Below are positions 12,846 through 26,781 of a stretch of DNA of 64,000 bases, in pieces. Source of the stretch: Citrus sinensis (lineage: Eukaryota > Streptophyta > Magnoliopsida > Sapindales > Rutaceae). Below the pieces are notes generated by a model. It was not told the DNA's origin, ran no database searches, and was given only the letters and a program-made list of their open reading frames with translations. Location: positions 20,586,501-20,650,500 of the forward strand of contig NC_068561.1 of assembly GCF_022201045.2 (NCBI RefSeq), in the 5' to 3' direction. The position numbers and the translations under genes are program-made. Every line of letters starts with the position of its first letter. Within the stretch, counting starts at the first letter, position 1.

Positions 12846-15800
12846 CTAGAAGTAGGTACCCTCAGGAGGTTGAACCAGCTTCCGATTGTGTGGGGCTGCC
12901 ATCTCCTTTTTCAGTTGTGTGAGTATATCCTCCATGGTGTACTCTCGCTGCCAATTCGCAAGAAGTCCAAACTTTTTAGGTTCCACCTGCAGCAATTGCA
13001 TTTCATCAAATTCTCACCTTACAACCAAATTATCCAGAAGCTAAAAAAACCAAATGAACAGAATTCAGATCAAATAAGAACAATACCACTCCAGTTTCAT
13101 GGTTAACACAAGTCATGTTGATTCGTGAATGAAAACGAACACTTGGTGGCTTCTCTGGATAATCTTTATCACAGAACAGCTTCAACTGATAAATTCTACC
13201 TTCATGTACAGTCTGGGGCCCAGAAAAGAAAAAAGGAAAGTAATTAACCATGCAAGCTATTGAAACATGTCAAATACTCCGGAAAAATAAATAAATAAAT
13301 AACAACGCTATCTCACTTTGGAACAGGTTTTAGATTACCAAAAATTTTCAACAACACAACTGTATAGACAAATGCAGAGTTTCCCACATATTTACTGAAT
13401 GGGTTGTGCTTTTCTCCAAGTTCAGTAATTTGCAGTACTTCAAAAGCACTGACCACACTTTATCTCATGAATAGACAACCAGAACAACAGACTTTTCAAT
13501 ATCTGCCACAGAGTAAGAAGTTTTTCTTTCATGTGCACTGTCAGTGTGGCATAACTCAAAACCTATATTACATGCCAACGCCGAGCCACCATTTACAAGG
13601 ATACTTGAAACTCTGAGGACCCAGGATAAAGGTGGCTAAATATAACAATTGGAGTTGCCACGAAAAGAGTAATATGGACCTCATCGATTGTGACCACTCA
13701 TCCTTTGTACTTCCAAGAACATCAAATATTGAGGCCTTAATGACCTACACATATACCAGTTAGAAGCTACATTCCTTGCCTGTTTGAGTGAAGCCCAGGA
13801 GCTCATGTACTGTACATCAATGTACAAGGCATACTGCCTTAAATAGTCTATGTATGTAAATTATGGTCATAGATGCAAAGTTTCGTCTGATGGAAAAACT
13901 TAGGACATACGTAACCAACCAACTAAACGAAACTATAATTACATTGTGAGGACCGATAACGGTGCCAGTCCAAGAGCGCATGTAAATGTCATCTCCATCA
14001 TCCATTCCATAGCTGACAGTGCCATCTCCAATACCTTTTTCTCCGCGTTCAAGTTCCTCCAACAATCTGAAGTTCCGAGGGACTGCACAAAAATCTTCAA
14101 TAGTTAGTAACACCAATAGTATGCAGTGATAATACACACGGAAATTTTGATGGAAGACCTAAATTGTCAAGTGATTTCAGTCATTAATAATAATAACAAA
14201 GTGCATATGGCTCAGAGTTCAAGAATTTTATACGACGTCATTAGAGAAATAAAATGTACATGGTTCGGTTTATAAGTGAAAACCACCAGAACTTAGAGAA
14301 ATTTGTATAGCAGTGAGGAATTGCCCATCCCATACAATGCAGCTGTTCAGGAAGTTATAACTAAAAAACACGTCACAGAAAATCCTATTAAATAAGCACC
14401 TGAAATGATTCTTCAAAGATTTACTTGATTATGAGAATGTAAATGCAAAGATAAGAAGAAGAACATATTAATAAGAATCTATTTGAGCTCAGCCATAGAT
14501 ACATGATAGCTTGGTCACTTTAACCAAAACACCATTATGTTACAGCCCATTGGAGTTCTTATCTAACTCTTTATCATTTTTGAAGTGCCAAAGTAATATA
14601 ATATGTAAGATCAAACATCAGCTTGAGACACAAGCTTTCTGTAACACAGACCCATCTATTTTAGCAAACTTCAATTATTTCAATCAACAAGTAACACACA
14701 TTTTGTTTATTTGGCTTCCTCAAAATACTAATCAAACATCATGACCACCTAATTATCAAAATTCACAAAATTATCCAATGAAGCTTTATAGCATTTAATC
14801 ATCCAACTGCAAATACTGGCATTTATAATACAAGAGGAAATCATTCACTAGTCAACCTACAATGGTTAACAACTGTAGAGGTCAAAAACGCAGTTACCTT
14901 TTACTTAGATAGAGACCTATAAAAAAAATACATACAGGAGAAAGCTTCAACTGCAAAGACCCAGAAAGTGAATAACTTCATAGGACATAGCACATGGATA
15001 CTGTTCTATATTACAATGAGAATAAATATCACTTCCAATTAAGTATCTTATCCTCAAGAATCAAATCAACAAACCACAAAGTAAGCACATGTACGAGTTA
15101 CATGATCTTTCCATATGGTGGCCACATATTTTATGGGCATGTCTAGGTATGCCACCTATATGAGTAAACTCTCCCAAACTCAAAAGGAACAAGTCACCAT
15201 CAAGCTTCATTATCAAACTACAAGATATCAAATAAGTAGAGGATGTATTGCTAACTTCAAACACATATAAATAAACATTAAGATCATCTACGTGTTCTAT
15301 GATCTTTCCACAAAATGACTAATAGGACCAATCTCATATGAGCATGTGTTGATCAGCAACCTACAGCAGTACGGGCAAAATCATCCAAAATCAAACAGGA
15401 ACAAGTCATCATAAAGACTCATCTCAAAGTTACAAGATCGCAAACTTCCAAAGAACCTGTTTTAAGAACAACTTGAAAATCTTAATACACAGCATATGTG
15501 CAGACTTCAAATAAAAAAAATAAAAATGAATGCCAACAGACATACACACACATAAGCAAAACAAAATTACAATGAAACCATAAGCTTTAACATTTTACGA
15601 AGCATCGCATACAAGATTTGATAAGGCCCTGTCAAAAGAATTTCTTCAACTGATTAAACATACTAATTTTCTTTTAGTGAGCGAAGCAACACTTTTCTAA
15701 GCAAAGCCATTACATCAAGTTAACATTGTAAACGCTTATCAAGTTATTAGTTAGGCGACAATAATCAAATAACATTAAACATATTAACTCAATTTCACGA

Positions 15801-16098
15801 TAAACGTATTAGGTCCATTTAACAATCAAACGTAGCAAACCCAGATGCATTTATGCTAAAAAAAAAAAAAAAAGTTCCTAAGACCACACAAAACCACCCA
15901 AAATAAAATTTAAAAAATAATAAAAGCATTAGTTACGACCCACATGTGAATCAGACAACAAGAACAAAAACCCAGTACAAGAAACACAACAAAACAAGGA
16001 GAATAAGTCAATCAAGTGCATAAATAGATTGAACAAAAGGGGCAAGATCAGAGAAGAAACTGACCCACGACACTGGATCCTCCTGAGCCTAGCGTCAT
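12846..16098 (-). CDS. UEV1: Ubiquitin-conjugating enzyme E2 variant (UEV1/MMZ type)
   Basis: Four coding exons, in transcript order 16098-16065, 14082-13943, 13212-13087 and 12986-12846. Every junction has GT-AG signals and the frame closes to 146 residues. The protein starts [11 protein letters not shown] and continues [20 protein letters not shown], the hallmark of plant UEV1 proteins. It ends with the conserved [13 protein letters not shown] proteins have an E2 fold but lack the catalytic Cys. They pair with UBC13 to build Lys63-linked ubiquitin chains in DNA-damage tolerance and signalling. The N-terminal sequence and the short tail without a CaaX prenylation box resemble the UEV1C/UEV1D (MMZ3/MMZ4) subgroup more than UEV1A. 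Intron 1 is the largest, nearly 2 kb. The last base of exon 3 is set by keeping Gly-Val-Val-Glu-Pro intact. Confidence 0.95.
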
Positions 16099-19000
16099 GG
16101 TTGCGATTTTGATGATGGGTAAGCTGAGATCTAAGAGAGAACGAAAGGGGGAGAGGGGTCGGAGGAAGAGAAGAGAATCTTTGAGGAAAAGAGGAAGGCA
16201 AGCAAAGACGAGAATAAAGAGGGGAAATTGAGGGCAATTCAACTGATGCTCAGTCGTAATATATTATTATTTAAGATATTTGGTTGGGTTGATGGGTCTT
16301 GGGTTGTATTTTGGATTGCACTGATAACGTCTTCATCCCTCAAATTTCCTTTTATCTCAAAACTAAGCCCATAACGCGTCCATTTCTATCACGTAGGTCC
16401 CTCTTTTTCCTATTAACACGTCAACTTGTCAAATCATTCCACTTTATAGATCAGGTGGAATATGGGAATAATTGAGCAAGAGTTGATTAAACGGTATACT
16501 TCAATTTACTCTCAGTTACAATGATAATTTTTAATTTATTTCTTAAGAGTGTGAGAATATAATTTATCTCCGTTTATTGTTAAGGAAATAAAGAAATTAA
16601 TCAACTCACCCCTGTTTATCATTATCTCTTGAATAAAAATAAATGAAAAATTGAACATTGCATATTTCAAAATAAATTAAAAATTACCATTCTATTTTGG
16701 TGATGAATTGAAGTTTTTCCTCAATTAAATTTTAATCTATCCTATAGAAAAGTAGGCTTTATGTAGGTAGCTCACGGTTGGACTACTGTTGATGGGCTTA
16801 ATTTTAGCTATGCTAGGCTTTACGTAAAATAATAATATTTCATGTGCCTTTGAGGATGATACATTGACACTAAAAATTTAATATCATCAATTCTTTATTA
16901 ATTTTTAACGTTTATAGATATTTATATTATTTTAGTTGTAATATATCCCACCCTTCCTATTTCAAATTTAATATATCTTTTAAATTTAACTAATTGAATT
17001 TACGACCTATAACTCTTTGAAGATCACATGTTTAGAGGTATATTTGGTTGATAAATTAGTTCATATATGCACATGTTTTTCCGCCTAATACTTAGTAGAA
17101 CACCTCTCTAGATATATTTATACATAACTTCTACCTCGAGCACATGCAATGGAGCTGTAGGTAGTCAAGCGAAATATAATCCACAAAATAATTTGATCTA
17201 TAGATAGTACCAAAGTCATGTACTTTCTATCTTGTGATTGTATGAATATACATAATTATTATTTTTACGAGGTGTTTATATTTCTTCTCTAATCTTTTGA
17301 CAGTTCACTTTTAGGTTATATATTTTGTTATACTTTTTACTATTATTTTTTCATCACTTATTTAAAGTTTTGTTTAAAGAAGAATGTTAAAAAAGGTTAT
17401 TATTCTATGAAAAGTCTAAATACGTGTGATGATAGTATAATATGAAAGCATAATGATGAATTTACTTTGTTTTACATGAAAAAATATGTATGTTAAAATG
17501 AGATTGACATTCTATTCCTTGAATATCGAAGAATGATTTATCCTTCTTCAAATAACGTCATATTATTTTTATCTCATTATTATTGAAGAGAGTGGAATAT
17601 TATAACTACAATATTAAAAAAATGGAGGGTAGTTACATTTGATAAGAGAAGAATTTGATTAAAATAAAATAAGTTTATTTATATTTAAAGAGTTTTTTTG
17701 GAATAGAACTTTTTTTTTAATCTTTTATAGATCACATAAATAAGTAAATAAACATATGAAGAATAAAATCAGATTGAGTCTTTTTGAAATATTCTAGTAT
17801 TTATTATGTTGAACCTAAAGATAAAAAAGATGAATGGAAGTAAGCATTTATCTTGCCAGATGGGTTCTCATATCTATTCGTTTTAAAATGATTGAAATTC
17901 CGTTTGTTAATTGCAGTGCGCTAAATGACGGTCAAAAGTCAATATTGGAGGATACTTACTTTGGTTGTAGCTTCTTGGCTCGGGACTTAATTTGTATAGA
18001 TGAATAAACTATGTCATTATTTAATAAAATATAGAAAAATAAGGACTTATTGCCTCAAATTAGAATCTTCATTTTTTTTAAAAAATTTTGTATTTTTCTT
18101 CATTAAATAGTCTTTTCCAATTATAGGCGGGTTAAAAATTAAACATGGTTCGGTGACGGTCTGCTGGTAGATAGTGCTAAATGACCTCCAAAAAATCGTT
18201 AAGCGGCCCCTGATGTAGTTGGTGCACCCTAAATAATTTAGTTGATAAATGGATACTTTCTCATCTCTAGTTGAACGCTTATGAGAATATATTTTCGAGT
18301 GAATATTTTATATGTAGATTTTTAATTAGGCTTCTGTAGACCTATCTGTAATGTACATATTATTATAACTTTTATAAAAAAATAAAAAAAGTCAAATTAT
18401 ATTGATAATGAAGGATTATTCTTTTGAAAAGAAAATATTAAGGCGCAAGGCCAATAATGAACAGGTGTGGGCATTCTTTGAAACTCGTATGTTTTTTTTT
18501 TTTTTTGTCTTTTCAAAAAATTTATAGAATATTAATAAATTTCTCACTAATATATAATAGTGAGAGTAAAGTTCGGAACTAGTCTCGAGAAATTTATGAT
18601 TTGTATTATAAGTACAGTTATTTGGAGTCTCATAGCTGATTTCAAATTTATAATAGGAGTAAATATTCAATCTAATCTCAGTAAAATTTTGGTTTCTGTA
18701 TTTGTATTTAGACTAATGTGAGATGCCGTTCATCAATAATATGTCCGTGGAGTAATTTCTCCTTAGTAAGAAATAATTTCATCAATGATCGTACGGCTAC
18801 AAAGAGTCCAGACGTGCCACGTGCACATACACACCATCGTCCGATAAGCTAAACAAACTTCTTCCCGAAGGAATGCGTCGAAGGTTAAGGAACCAAGTTC
18901 CGCCAGTTGACCATAAGCAAAGACCAAAAGAGTGAGCTAAAACGGTTAACACAAAGCCTGAAAATAGTTCATCTTCAAATCACACTGCTATTGGCCTATT

Positions 19001-19826
19001 GATATTTCCTGAAATCATTTTACTGGAATATAGGTATAGGGTTCCTGAAATCTGGGAGGGATCTTCAGGTTTGTAATTTCTGTTATCAAAATATCTGTTT
19101 TGTCATTTGGCTATATTCTTATGCAGATCATCTGTTTGATAAAATTCGTAAGAGAATCAAGTAAAAGAAAAACGAACACTTTCTGCAACATGTGTGTATA
19201 CAGAGATTAAAAACTTTATGGGTACTTTTTCCTTATGGAATTGTTAAAATATTCGACTCTTGTTGCTTTCTTTGATTAAAAAAAAAAAAATAGCTGCAAA
19301 TTTCCAAGCACGATTAGTTTCAATGTCAAATGTATTCCATAAGTGATTCATTGAACTGATATTTTTTGGGGCTTGCCCCTGTTGGTATGTGAATCTGCTT
19401 GACTAGATCGTTCCCAGCATGGATGCTAATAATAACATTTAGTTGGGTACACTTAGTTTTTCAATTGGAAAAATGAAGACTAAGTAATTAGCTGTAATTG
19501 TTGTTGGAATGAGCTGCATTTGCATTATAATTGCAGTGTTAGAGAGATGAATGGTGCATCTTCCAAGTTTGCTACTTCATTAAAAAAAAAAAAATGCATA
19601 TGTACATATTAGCTGCTAGAATATAGAGAATCATGCCCTATGATGAAAGAAGGCTATAATTATTTTTTTAGTGTGTTTGTTTTGTAGAAAATGAAGTGTA
19701 ATTATTTTTATACTGTGATTAAAATATTCAAGAATCACTTTAGTTTTCTCACACTATTTCTAGATTTTTGGGTCTGCTTGTGGGTAAAACAAATGATTTT
19801 TTTCTTCCAAAATGTTTTGGTTGCAG
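16099..19826. other. Intergenic region and upstream part of the SR-like gene
   Basis: The first few hundred bases are the upstream region of the leftward UEV gene, so UEV and the SR-like gene diverge from this interval. The middle is AT-rich with no supported gene. From about 18.8 kb the sequence looks like the promoter and 5'UTR of the SR-like gene. It has a CACGTG G-box near 18817 and a good donor at 19069 (CAG|GTTTGT). The matching acceptor TTGCAG ends at 19826, directly before the ATG, giving a likely 758-bp 5'UTR intron. Confidence 0.55.
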
Positions 19827-21884
19827 ATGTCTTTGTATATTGGTAATTTATCATCTCACACTCGTAGAGGTGAACTTGAAAGAGTCTTCCAAAGGTTTGG
19901 AGACTGTAATGTCCGGGTGAAAGATGGATATGGGTTTGTGGTATATGAATCTGCTCCAAATGCAGAGAAAGCTTTGATCACACTGCAGGGAAGGAATATC
20001 TGTGGGCAGCCATTAACTCTTATGTGGTCTAATAAACAGCCCAGGCCTTATAAAAGATTTTCAAAGGCTGCTAGGTCCTATGAGCCACTATATGGAAGGA
20101 GTTCTAATAGACGAGAAGATTATACTGATAGAAGATTGCATTCAAACAGCCGAAAATACTACAAATTTGGTAGAAGGGTTAATTCTGCTGATATGCTTGA
20201 TGGAGACACTAGCTACCATCAGGACAATATTAAAGATTACATCCAGGAAGAGCATTGTGAATACAGAGAAGATTTGCCTGATGAAGGTGTGAATGATAAA
20301 CCTAAACCGGTGGACAATGACAGATGGGCTGGACAATTACAGGACCAACCTAATGGCAACAGCATTGAAAATGGTATGGAACTAGACCGGTATGAATCTT
20401 ACCGTGGATCTGATAGGAGGGATGAGCACAAAATCCATCACATCGCCTATTCTGATGGTTCTCATGTTCCACAAAGCTCTCAGGATGTATTGACGAGGGG
20501 TCATCTTTCTGAGGCACCTTTAGACCCTTCTAATCATTCAAAACCCCAGCTAACTTGCTACAGTTGTGGAGGCTCAGGCCACAAAATGCGAAATTGTCCC
20601 AGGCAAATTACCTCACAAAGAAAGTTCAAGAGGCTTGGGCATAGGCATGATGATGACATTAAAAGAAGCTGTAGAGCTGAAAGCAATTTGGAAAGATATG
20701 AAGCAGGTTCTCAGAGAGAGCAGCGGCCTTATAGGGACTCTATATCAGTTAGTGGACTTGGGGATGAGGGGAAAGCTTCTGGTTCTGGAAGGCATCAAAG
20801 GCTGATAAAGAATAGGAGCTCCAGTGAGGCAAAGGAAGGTGTGAGGGCCAGAAAGGACCATGAAGTGAAGAAGCGAAGGAGGAATTTTGGATCTCCAAAC
20901 AAACACAGTGAAAAGAAAGCAAAAAGGTCAGTTTCATTGTCTCTTCAGTCTGACTACGCTGAATCCGGATCACACTCAACTTCTCGTTCTCCGAAACCTG
21001 TTCCAAAGTTTGGTTTGCGCTCTAGATCGAGATTGGCATCTTCTAGATCATATTCTTTTGCTTCTAATTCAAGGTCCAGTTCATCACCTCACTATTCTAG
21101 ATCCACCAGCTCTAAGTCTAGATCAAGATCAAACTCCCATAAATCCTTGCCTTTATCTGAGTCCCTTGGCGAGGCTTTACCATCCTCACCAAATAAGGAG
21201 CAGTCTAATCTGAAAGGAACTTCAGCTAAGACTGTTATTCCTGAATCTAAGGAAATTCTAGTTGAGCAAGCTCTACCTTGTGACGTTTCAGAGACTGCTG
21301 AACTGGAAAATAACACATTGGTGGCGAAAAGTGATAAGGTGGTTTCATCCTCCGAAGTGGAAAATGATATGGATAAAAACCAGCATATGCAGAGGGATTG
21401 GAATGACAACCTGATGATTTCAACGTCACTGCTTGACATAGCTAATCAAAGTACACATCCGTCTAAGAAAGACACACTTAATGCTAGAAGTCTGTCTTCA
21501 GAAACCTTGAAAGAGACAATGGAACATCAAAATTCTTATGTATCGGAGATCGTGCATAAGCCATCATCAATTAAGAACTCTAATTCAGAAGCTCCTGTCA
21601 GTTTGCACTCTGCCTGTTCAACAAGCATATCCTCTGATGAGATGTACATGGTTCTGAAGCATTATGGCCTGGAACTTGATGAAAATGAAAGGAATTTACC
21701 TCCACAGGCTTATTTTGGTTCTGCTCGCTTATGGCCTTGGGAGATAATCTACTATAGGAGGTTGAAGAAGGGCCCTATATCAATTGAGAATTATGCCAGA
21801 CGAATTGCTCAGAATCAGGAATTTGGAATTGTTGATAAGTATGTAAGAAGCAGTAGTGGATGGGGAGAACTTGGTCAGGACTAA
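19827..21884 (+). CDS. SR-like RNA-binding protein with RRM and CCHC zinc knuckle
   Basis: One coding exon of 685 residues. The start at 19827 is chosen over an ATG five codons upstream because TTGCAG ends exactly before it (a splice acceptor) and the RRM begins there. Residues 1-72 form an RRM, with RNP2-like LYIGNL and RNP1-like DGYGFVVYE. A zinc knuckle follows at about 244-257 (CYSCGGSGHKMRNC). Next come a basic stretch and an RS-rich region (about 360-440, many RS/SR pairs). The last about 80 residues, around LPPQAYFGSARLWPWEIIYY, look like a compact conserved domain that I cannot name. RRM plus RS content predicts a nuclear pre-mRNA splicing role by association with SR proteins. It is longer than classical SR factors, so 'SR-like' is safer than a specific name. 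Confidence 0.88.
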   Translation: MSLYIGNLSSHTRRGELERVFQRFGDCNVRVKDGYGFVVYESAPNAEKALITLQGRNICGQPLTLMWSNKQPRPYKRFSKAARSYEPLYGRSSNRREDYTDRRLHSNSRKYYKFGRRVNSADMLDGDTSYHQDNIKDYIQEEHCEYREDLPDEGVNDKPKPVDNDRWAGQLQDQPNGNSIENGMELDRYESYRGSDRRDEHKIHHIAYSDGSHVPQSSQDVLTRGHLSEAPLDPSNHSKPQLTCYSCGGSGHKMRNCPRQITSQRKFKRLGHRHDDDIKRSCRAESNLERYEAGSQREQRPYRDSISVSGLGDEGKASGSGRHQRLIKNRSSSEAKEGVRARKDHEVKKRRRNFGSPNKHSEKKAKRSVSLSLQSDYAESGSHSTSRSPKPVPKFGLRSRSRLASSRSYSFASNSRSSSSPHYSRSTSSKSRSRSNSHKSLPLSESLGEALPSSPNKEQSNLKGTSAKTVIPESKEILVEQALPCDVSETAELENNTLVAKSDKVVSSSEVENDMDKNQHMQRDWNDNLMISTSLLDIANQSTHPSKKDTLNARSLSSETLKETMEHQNSYVSEIVHKPSSIKNSNSEAPVSLHSACSTSISSDEMYMVLKHYGLELDENERNLPPQAYFGSARLWPWEIIYYRRLKKGPISIENYARRIAQNQEFGIVDKYVRSSSGWGELGQD

Positions 21885-24800
21885 TACTTGAAAGATTTTA
21901 TGTATGATAGCATCTTAGGGTTTTGCTCGACCAGACTCTGAGTATGTTTGGAACCATCTTGCATTTGGAATTGTATTTTTTGGACTTCACATGCTATATT
22001 TCTGGTGGATTTTCAAGGAAGCTTTTAACAGGTAACGTTGCAGATGCAGAGTATATTCTATATGGTTATAGTCCTTCGCAAACTGTTTGAATTATGTGAA
22101 AAAGCTCTAGTCCTATACTGAATCTTGAGCAGTGTACAAATTCTTAATTACATGAACTTGAGGGCGAAAAAAGAGAAATTTGTTTTACTGTTTTGAGACT
22201 ACTTTTAAGTTTATTATCTATCTTAATTGCTGCAATTGTTTATTAGCTGACAGGAATTTTTCATATTAATGAAAGCAACTTATCTGCTCAATGCTCAACA
22301 TATTTGCCTACATGGTTCTCAGTGTTTGTGACTGTGTCTTATTTTCAAACACATTTTGTGTAGAAATATCATTTGAAGAAAATGTGCCTTCAATAATTTG
22401 ATATCTTAACCACCATGAACATTGGACTTAAATCTGTCTGTTGCAAACTTCTTGCTGACTCTATTTATTAATTGATAAAAGTTGCTTTGGCTTAGCTTTT
22501 TATATGTTGTGTCATGTGCTTTTGATGTGGCATGTATCTAATGAGTGGAGTAGACCATCAAAATATTAACAAAAAAACCAAGGACAATAATTATTGATTT
22601 ATTAGGTTTCTCTTATTGATTTTACTATTAAAGAGGTTCGTAAAAAGTTGTGATTTTTAATATAGCATGAGGTATATATGCATATTGTATCCGATCTTAC
22701 AATTTTGTATAAATATTCTTCAATTTCATTGATCTAGCAATAATTCGGAGTCAGGCTGTGTGACGAAATTCATACACAATAATGAAGTTTTTCTTGTATG
22801 TGGGATACCACTTGATAATTTTAACAGTAAGGGAAGTACATTATTTAGTAAGAGAGGTTGAACATAAGAAGAAACATTGAAATGAAAAAGGAAAATAGCT
22901 TTCATCATGTTGCCAGTAGTAAAGCAAAAGAAGATTCAATACTTAGCACTTATAAGTTTTGACCCATGTGCCTGAGTGTCAACAAATTTTCATCTTCACT
23001 ATATATATATATATATATTTTTTTTTTTGTTCCTCAGAACTTTTTTAGTCCTGTTTCTCTGTTCCCCTCTCTCTGGGTTGTAAGGTTCTGTTTGGTAACT
23101 GGTTGCTCTTTGATTTCGGCGACATGCTAATTCCATGGTTGTGTAGGTGAAGCAAAAAAGCATTCAACTTATTGCTTCTGTGTGGGTATGGATTCATTTG
23201 AGAGTCTTTGCTCAACTTCTTCAAAAGCTGAGGGTTGATCAAATAGTCATTTGACTTACATCCTGTAATAACTATTTTAGCTGTCATATGAAAAATTTGG
23301 GGGTAGAGGTTATCAGCTGCCAGAGACTTTCACTAGATAAATGAATTTGATTTAAATAATTAGGTCAACTTAAGCTACATTGATTTAAATAATTGGGTCA
23401 ACTTAACCTATGTAATTCTTTTCATCTGTTCTATGGTTTTGAAAATTATGTTAGCCAGAGATGAGAAAGAACCCTGAATTGAAGCCCCAGGTATAAATTG
23501 ATAAAATTGCTTCATATTTTGTGGTTCATGCAATGGTCAAGGAAACTGCCATCTGATGTACAATAAAAGACAGTGTGGCTCAGTATTTTGCAGCTGCAAA
23601 TGACCTCCATAGAAATTGATTTTAGTTTCATTCTTGTGATGCCATGGTGACTTGTTTAGAGGATGAATGTACTACTTCATCACAGACAGGGGGTTTGAAA
23701 AGTTACTGTTCAATAATGCACATGGCATTTATCTTAAGATTTTCAAGAACTGGTAATGTGATGCAGCAGGAAACAGTAACATCTTTATTGGGTTTTGGGG
23801 TTGAAAGACATTTGCATAACCTGAAACCAGTACAGGAATGATTAATGTTGTTTAATTGATGTCCTTTATGGGGATTTTCCCACTTCATGCAATTGACTCT
23901 GAATTTATTTTCGAGCCTCTTAATTGATTGCTTCTGTGAGATATTCTAATGGAGCAACTGATGCTGGTTTTGTTTACTTGTTATATGTGCGTATTCTAGA
24001 TTAAGGGAGTTTGGCGTGATTACTTAGTAGCTGCACTCTGCTGCAGGTTGACAATTGGACAAAGGAAAAAGTAGCATAGCCTTCTATTGTTTCTTATCTG
24101 ACTTAGATAAATATATTATTACTGTATGTTCTATTTTTCAGTCTCGTGCCTTTCTGACTCAATTGATCATTTGCGGGCCTTCTGGTTGTGTGTCTATCAG
24201 GAAAGTTATGGTTTTGCTGGACAGTTAAATACATGACTCGCAGATCAATATATGGGCTCATACAAGGTAGAATCTTTTCTAAACCTTATGTTATCCTTTC
24301 TTTTTCTTCTCCCTAAATAAAAGAGTTTGATGTGAAGACTCGAATGTTAACGAGGCCATATCGTTTTAGTAACATTATGTCAATCGAATTGATCATGAAA
24401 CTTAATTAGTCTTATCTATTTTTAAGTAATGTACAGCCTTGATTGAAAAAGATGTAAGTGGAAGGCAGTCTTGGTAAAATATACACCTAGATACTCGCAA
24501 ATGGTAAAGAGGATTGCAGGTTGTATGCTATATCTTGTTGATAATGATTTGTTGCAGTGTGGAGTATGTCCATAATATATATATATTTATGTTCTTTTTT
24601 TGAAAGGAGTGTGTTCATAATTGAGCATGAATGAATATACTCAAACTGATTAAGTATAGAATGATTGTGACTGGCTTAATATTTTTATGCAAGTATCTTG
24701 CACTGAAAATCTTCTAGGATTGATTTATATGAACGGTGTCTCTTTTTCCTGAGAGCATTTTGTTTAGGCTTTTGGCGCTATTGGTAACTTAGCTTTCAAG

Positions 24801-26781
24801 AAGAGGGGGAGAAAAAGAGGGGGGGGGGGACATAATATGAATTTATATTATTCTAAATTTAGTTGACAAGATTGCCCCAACTTAGTTTCATAATATGCAC
24901 ACTTTTATCCCTCTAATTTCTTTTAAAGAATGCCCCCTTTCTTTTATTTCGCGCTCTTTATGTCTGCTAGTGTCTGTCTGCATGAACTTACAAAGGTTCT
25001 GACAAATCACTGGTTCTTTGAGTCCTCATGTGTGCATGTGAGAACATATGTTGTATGCTTTTCATTGTTTTATGAAGTTTATTTGAACTGTACATTACAG
25101 CATTTATATAAACAACATAGACAATTAAACATCTGTCTATTATTTATTGTCGTTTTCGTTTGTTCTGCTTAAGTATCAGTGTAATGTCATGAGGTCTTTT
25201 TTTTTTTTAAAAAAAAATCTTCCTTATGCTTTTAAGTATGAAATTGCAGAACTAATGATGTATATGTTTGTATGAAAGAGAGAGAAAAGGAGGCATGTGG
25301 TGTGAGTTAAGATAGGGGTTGGAAAGAACGCAAAAGACTAAAACAGAATTGAATGGGGAGAAAATGGACAAATGTGATAGAATAGAGAAGAGAAGAGAAG
25401 AGAAGCACTTACCAATATAGAGATGGCACCAGAAAGGTGGCTTTTAGTGAATGATGAGAAGAGACTGTGAAAAGGAAGGCAAAATAAAGATTCAAAAATA
25501 CAAGGGGGTTGAAGGGGGAATTTAATTTTGTATTTATCATCTGACGTAATGCTCTCATTATTCTCAACCGTCTCAATTACTCTTGCATTTATGTGTTATT
25601 AATTGTCTTTCAATCTAATATAGTCCCCCTTTTTCAATGCATGAACTACCCAACTCTCTTCCCCTTAGTTTACGTATTTACCCCTACGCTTTTCCTAAAT
25701 ATAACTTCTTTGACCTATGTGTAAAATATTTTCCATTTATATATTTTTATATCATTAGATGTTAATGCAAATTAGATTCTTTTTATATGTTCTTAGATAA
25801 TTTTAGTGATATCTATCTAGTTCTGCCAAGACCGTTACTGTTGTAGATACATTGTGCTTGTAGTTTGAAATTGGTTCTCTCTTGTGAAGGCATTTCCAAA
25901 CTCACCCTTGATATATATTTAGTTTACTTTGTTGACATTGGAATAGAAAATCTATGTGCTTAGGATTATACACATTTCAACTGAGTTGTCATTTCTAGTG
26001 AGCGGTTCCTGATGCAGAAAAAAATGAGTTTTAAGGTAACTTCACAGCCATTTGATTTTGACATTTCATAGTCTTTTGGTGGAATGTATGAGTCAAAATA
26101 GTTTGGTCCTTGTTACCCTTGTTCTATATGCCAAGCATGTGTGGACCAAAGCCATCCCAATGCCATCTTATATAACTGCCTTTTTTTAGTACTTCTGTGA
26201 CAGATTTTACCCATATTTTGGGATCAGGTAAATTCTCTGATTCTTCACTTTTCTTTTTTTGTACTTTCAGTTTCAGTTTGAAGTTTGAACCGAACTTTGT
26301 GGGACTGTTGCAGCAGCTGGTGTGGCTGGCTGGTCAAATGAAATGGATGTAAGGTAATTCTTACCCACAAAATGGAACTGGAACCAGAAATCAGCTAACT
26401 TGCTCATCAGAAAATTTGGGCAGCTGCAGTTAAACCAGTTTTCATTAACTTATGCTAAAGGGAAGGAAACTTAACCTAGAGATTAAAACATACTCCATTC
26501 ACCGTGCCCATATGGCCATATTCTACTCTATATGATTAGCAGAAAGGGATAAAAACAGAATAACAGTGCTATTTCGACTCCATCTATTTGCTCTTGTAAT
26601 ATTCTTATTTATAGATTTTTTTTTCCCAACTTCTTTTTTGTTTTTTTTTTCCCAGCAATTAGAGCAAGAAAAAATGGTGGGGAAATAGCACACTACCTAG
26701 ACCAAAGAAAGTAAGACAAAAGATTATAATAAGTCCTAGCAAGAACGATAAAATTAGCTGAAGACACTGAGACCTCCTACT
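21885..26781. other. 3' flank of the SR-like gene and intergenic region
   Basis: The first part is SR-like gene 3'UTR; its end is not clear and it may contain spliced non-coding exons as far as about 24.3 kb. Small repeats seen: a 33-bp tandem duplication at 23349-23414 (unit starts GATTTAAATAATT), a (TA)n run near 22999, a GAGAA repeat near 25387, and a poly-G run near 24820. The right end is the 3'UTR side of the leftward GIR1-like gene. No coding gene supported. Confidence 0.5.
23349..23414. repeat. 33-bp tandem duplication
   Basis: Two units begin GATTTAAATAATT at 23349 and 23382 and share GGTCAACTTAA; they differ at a few bases. Confidence 0.8.
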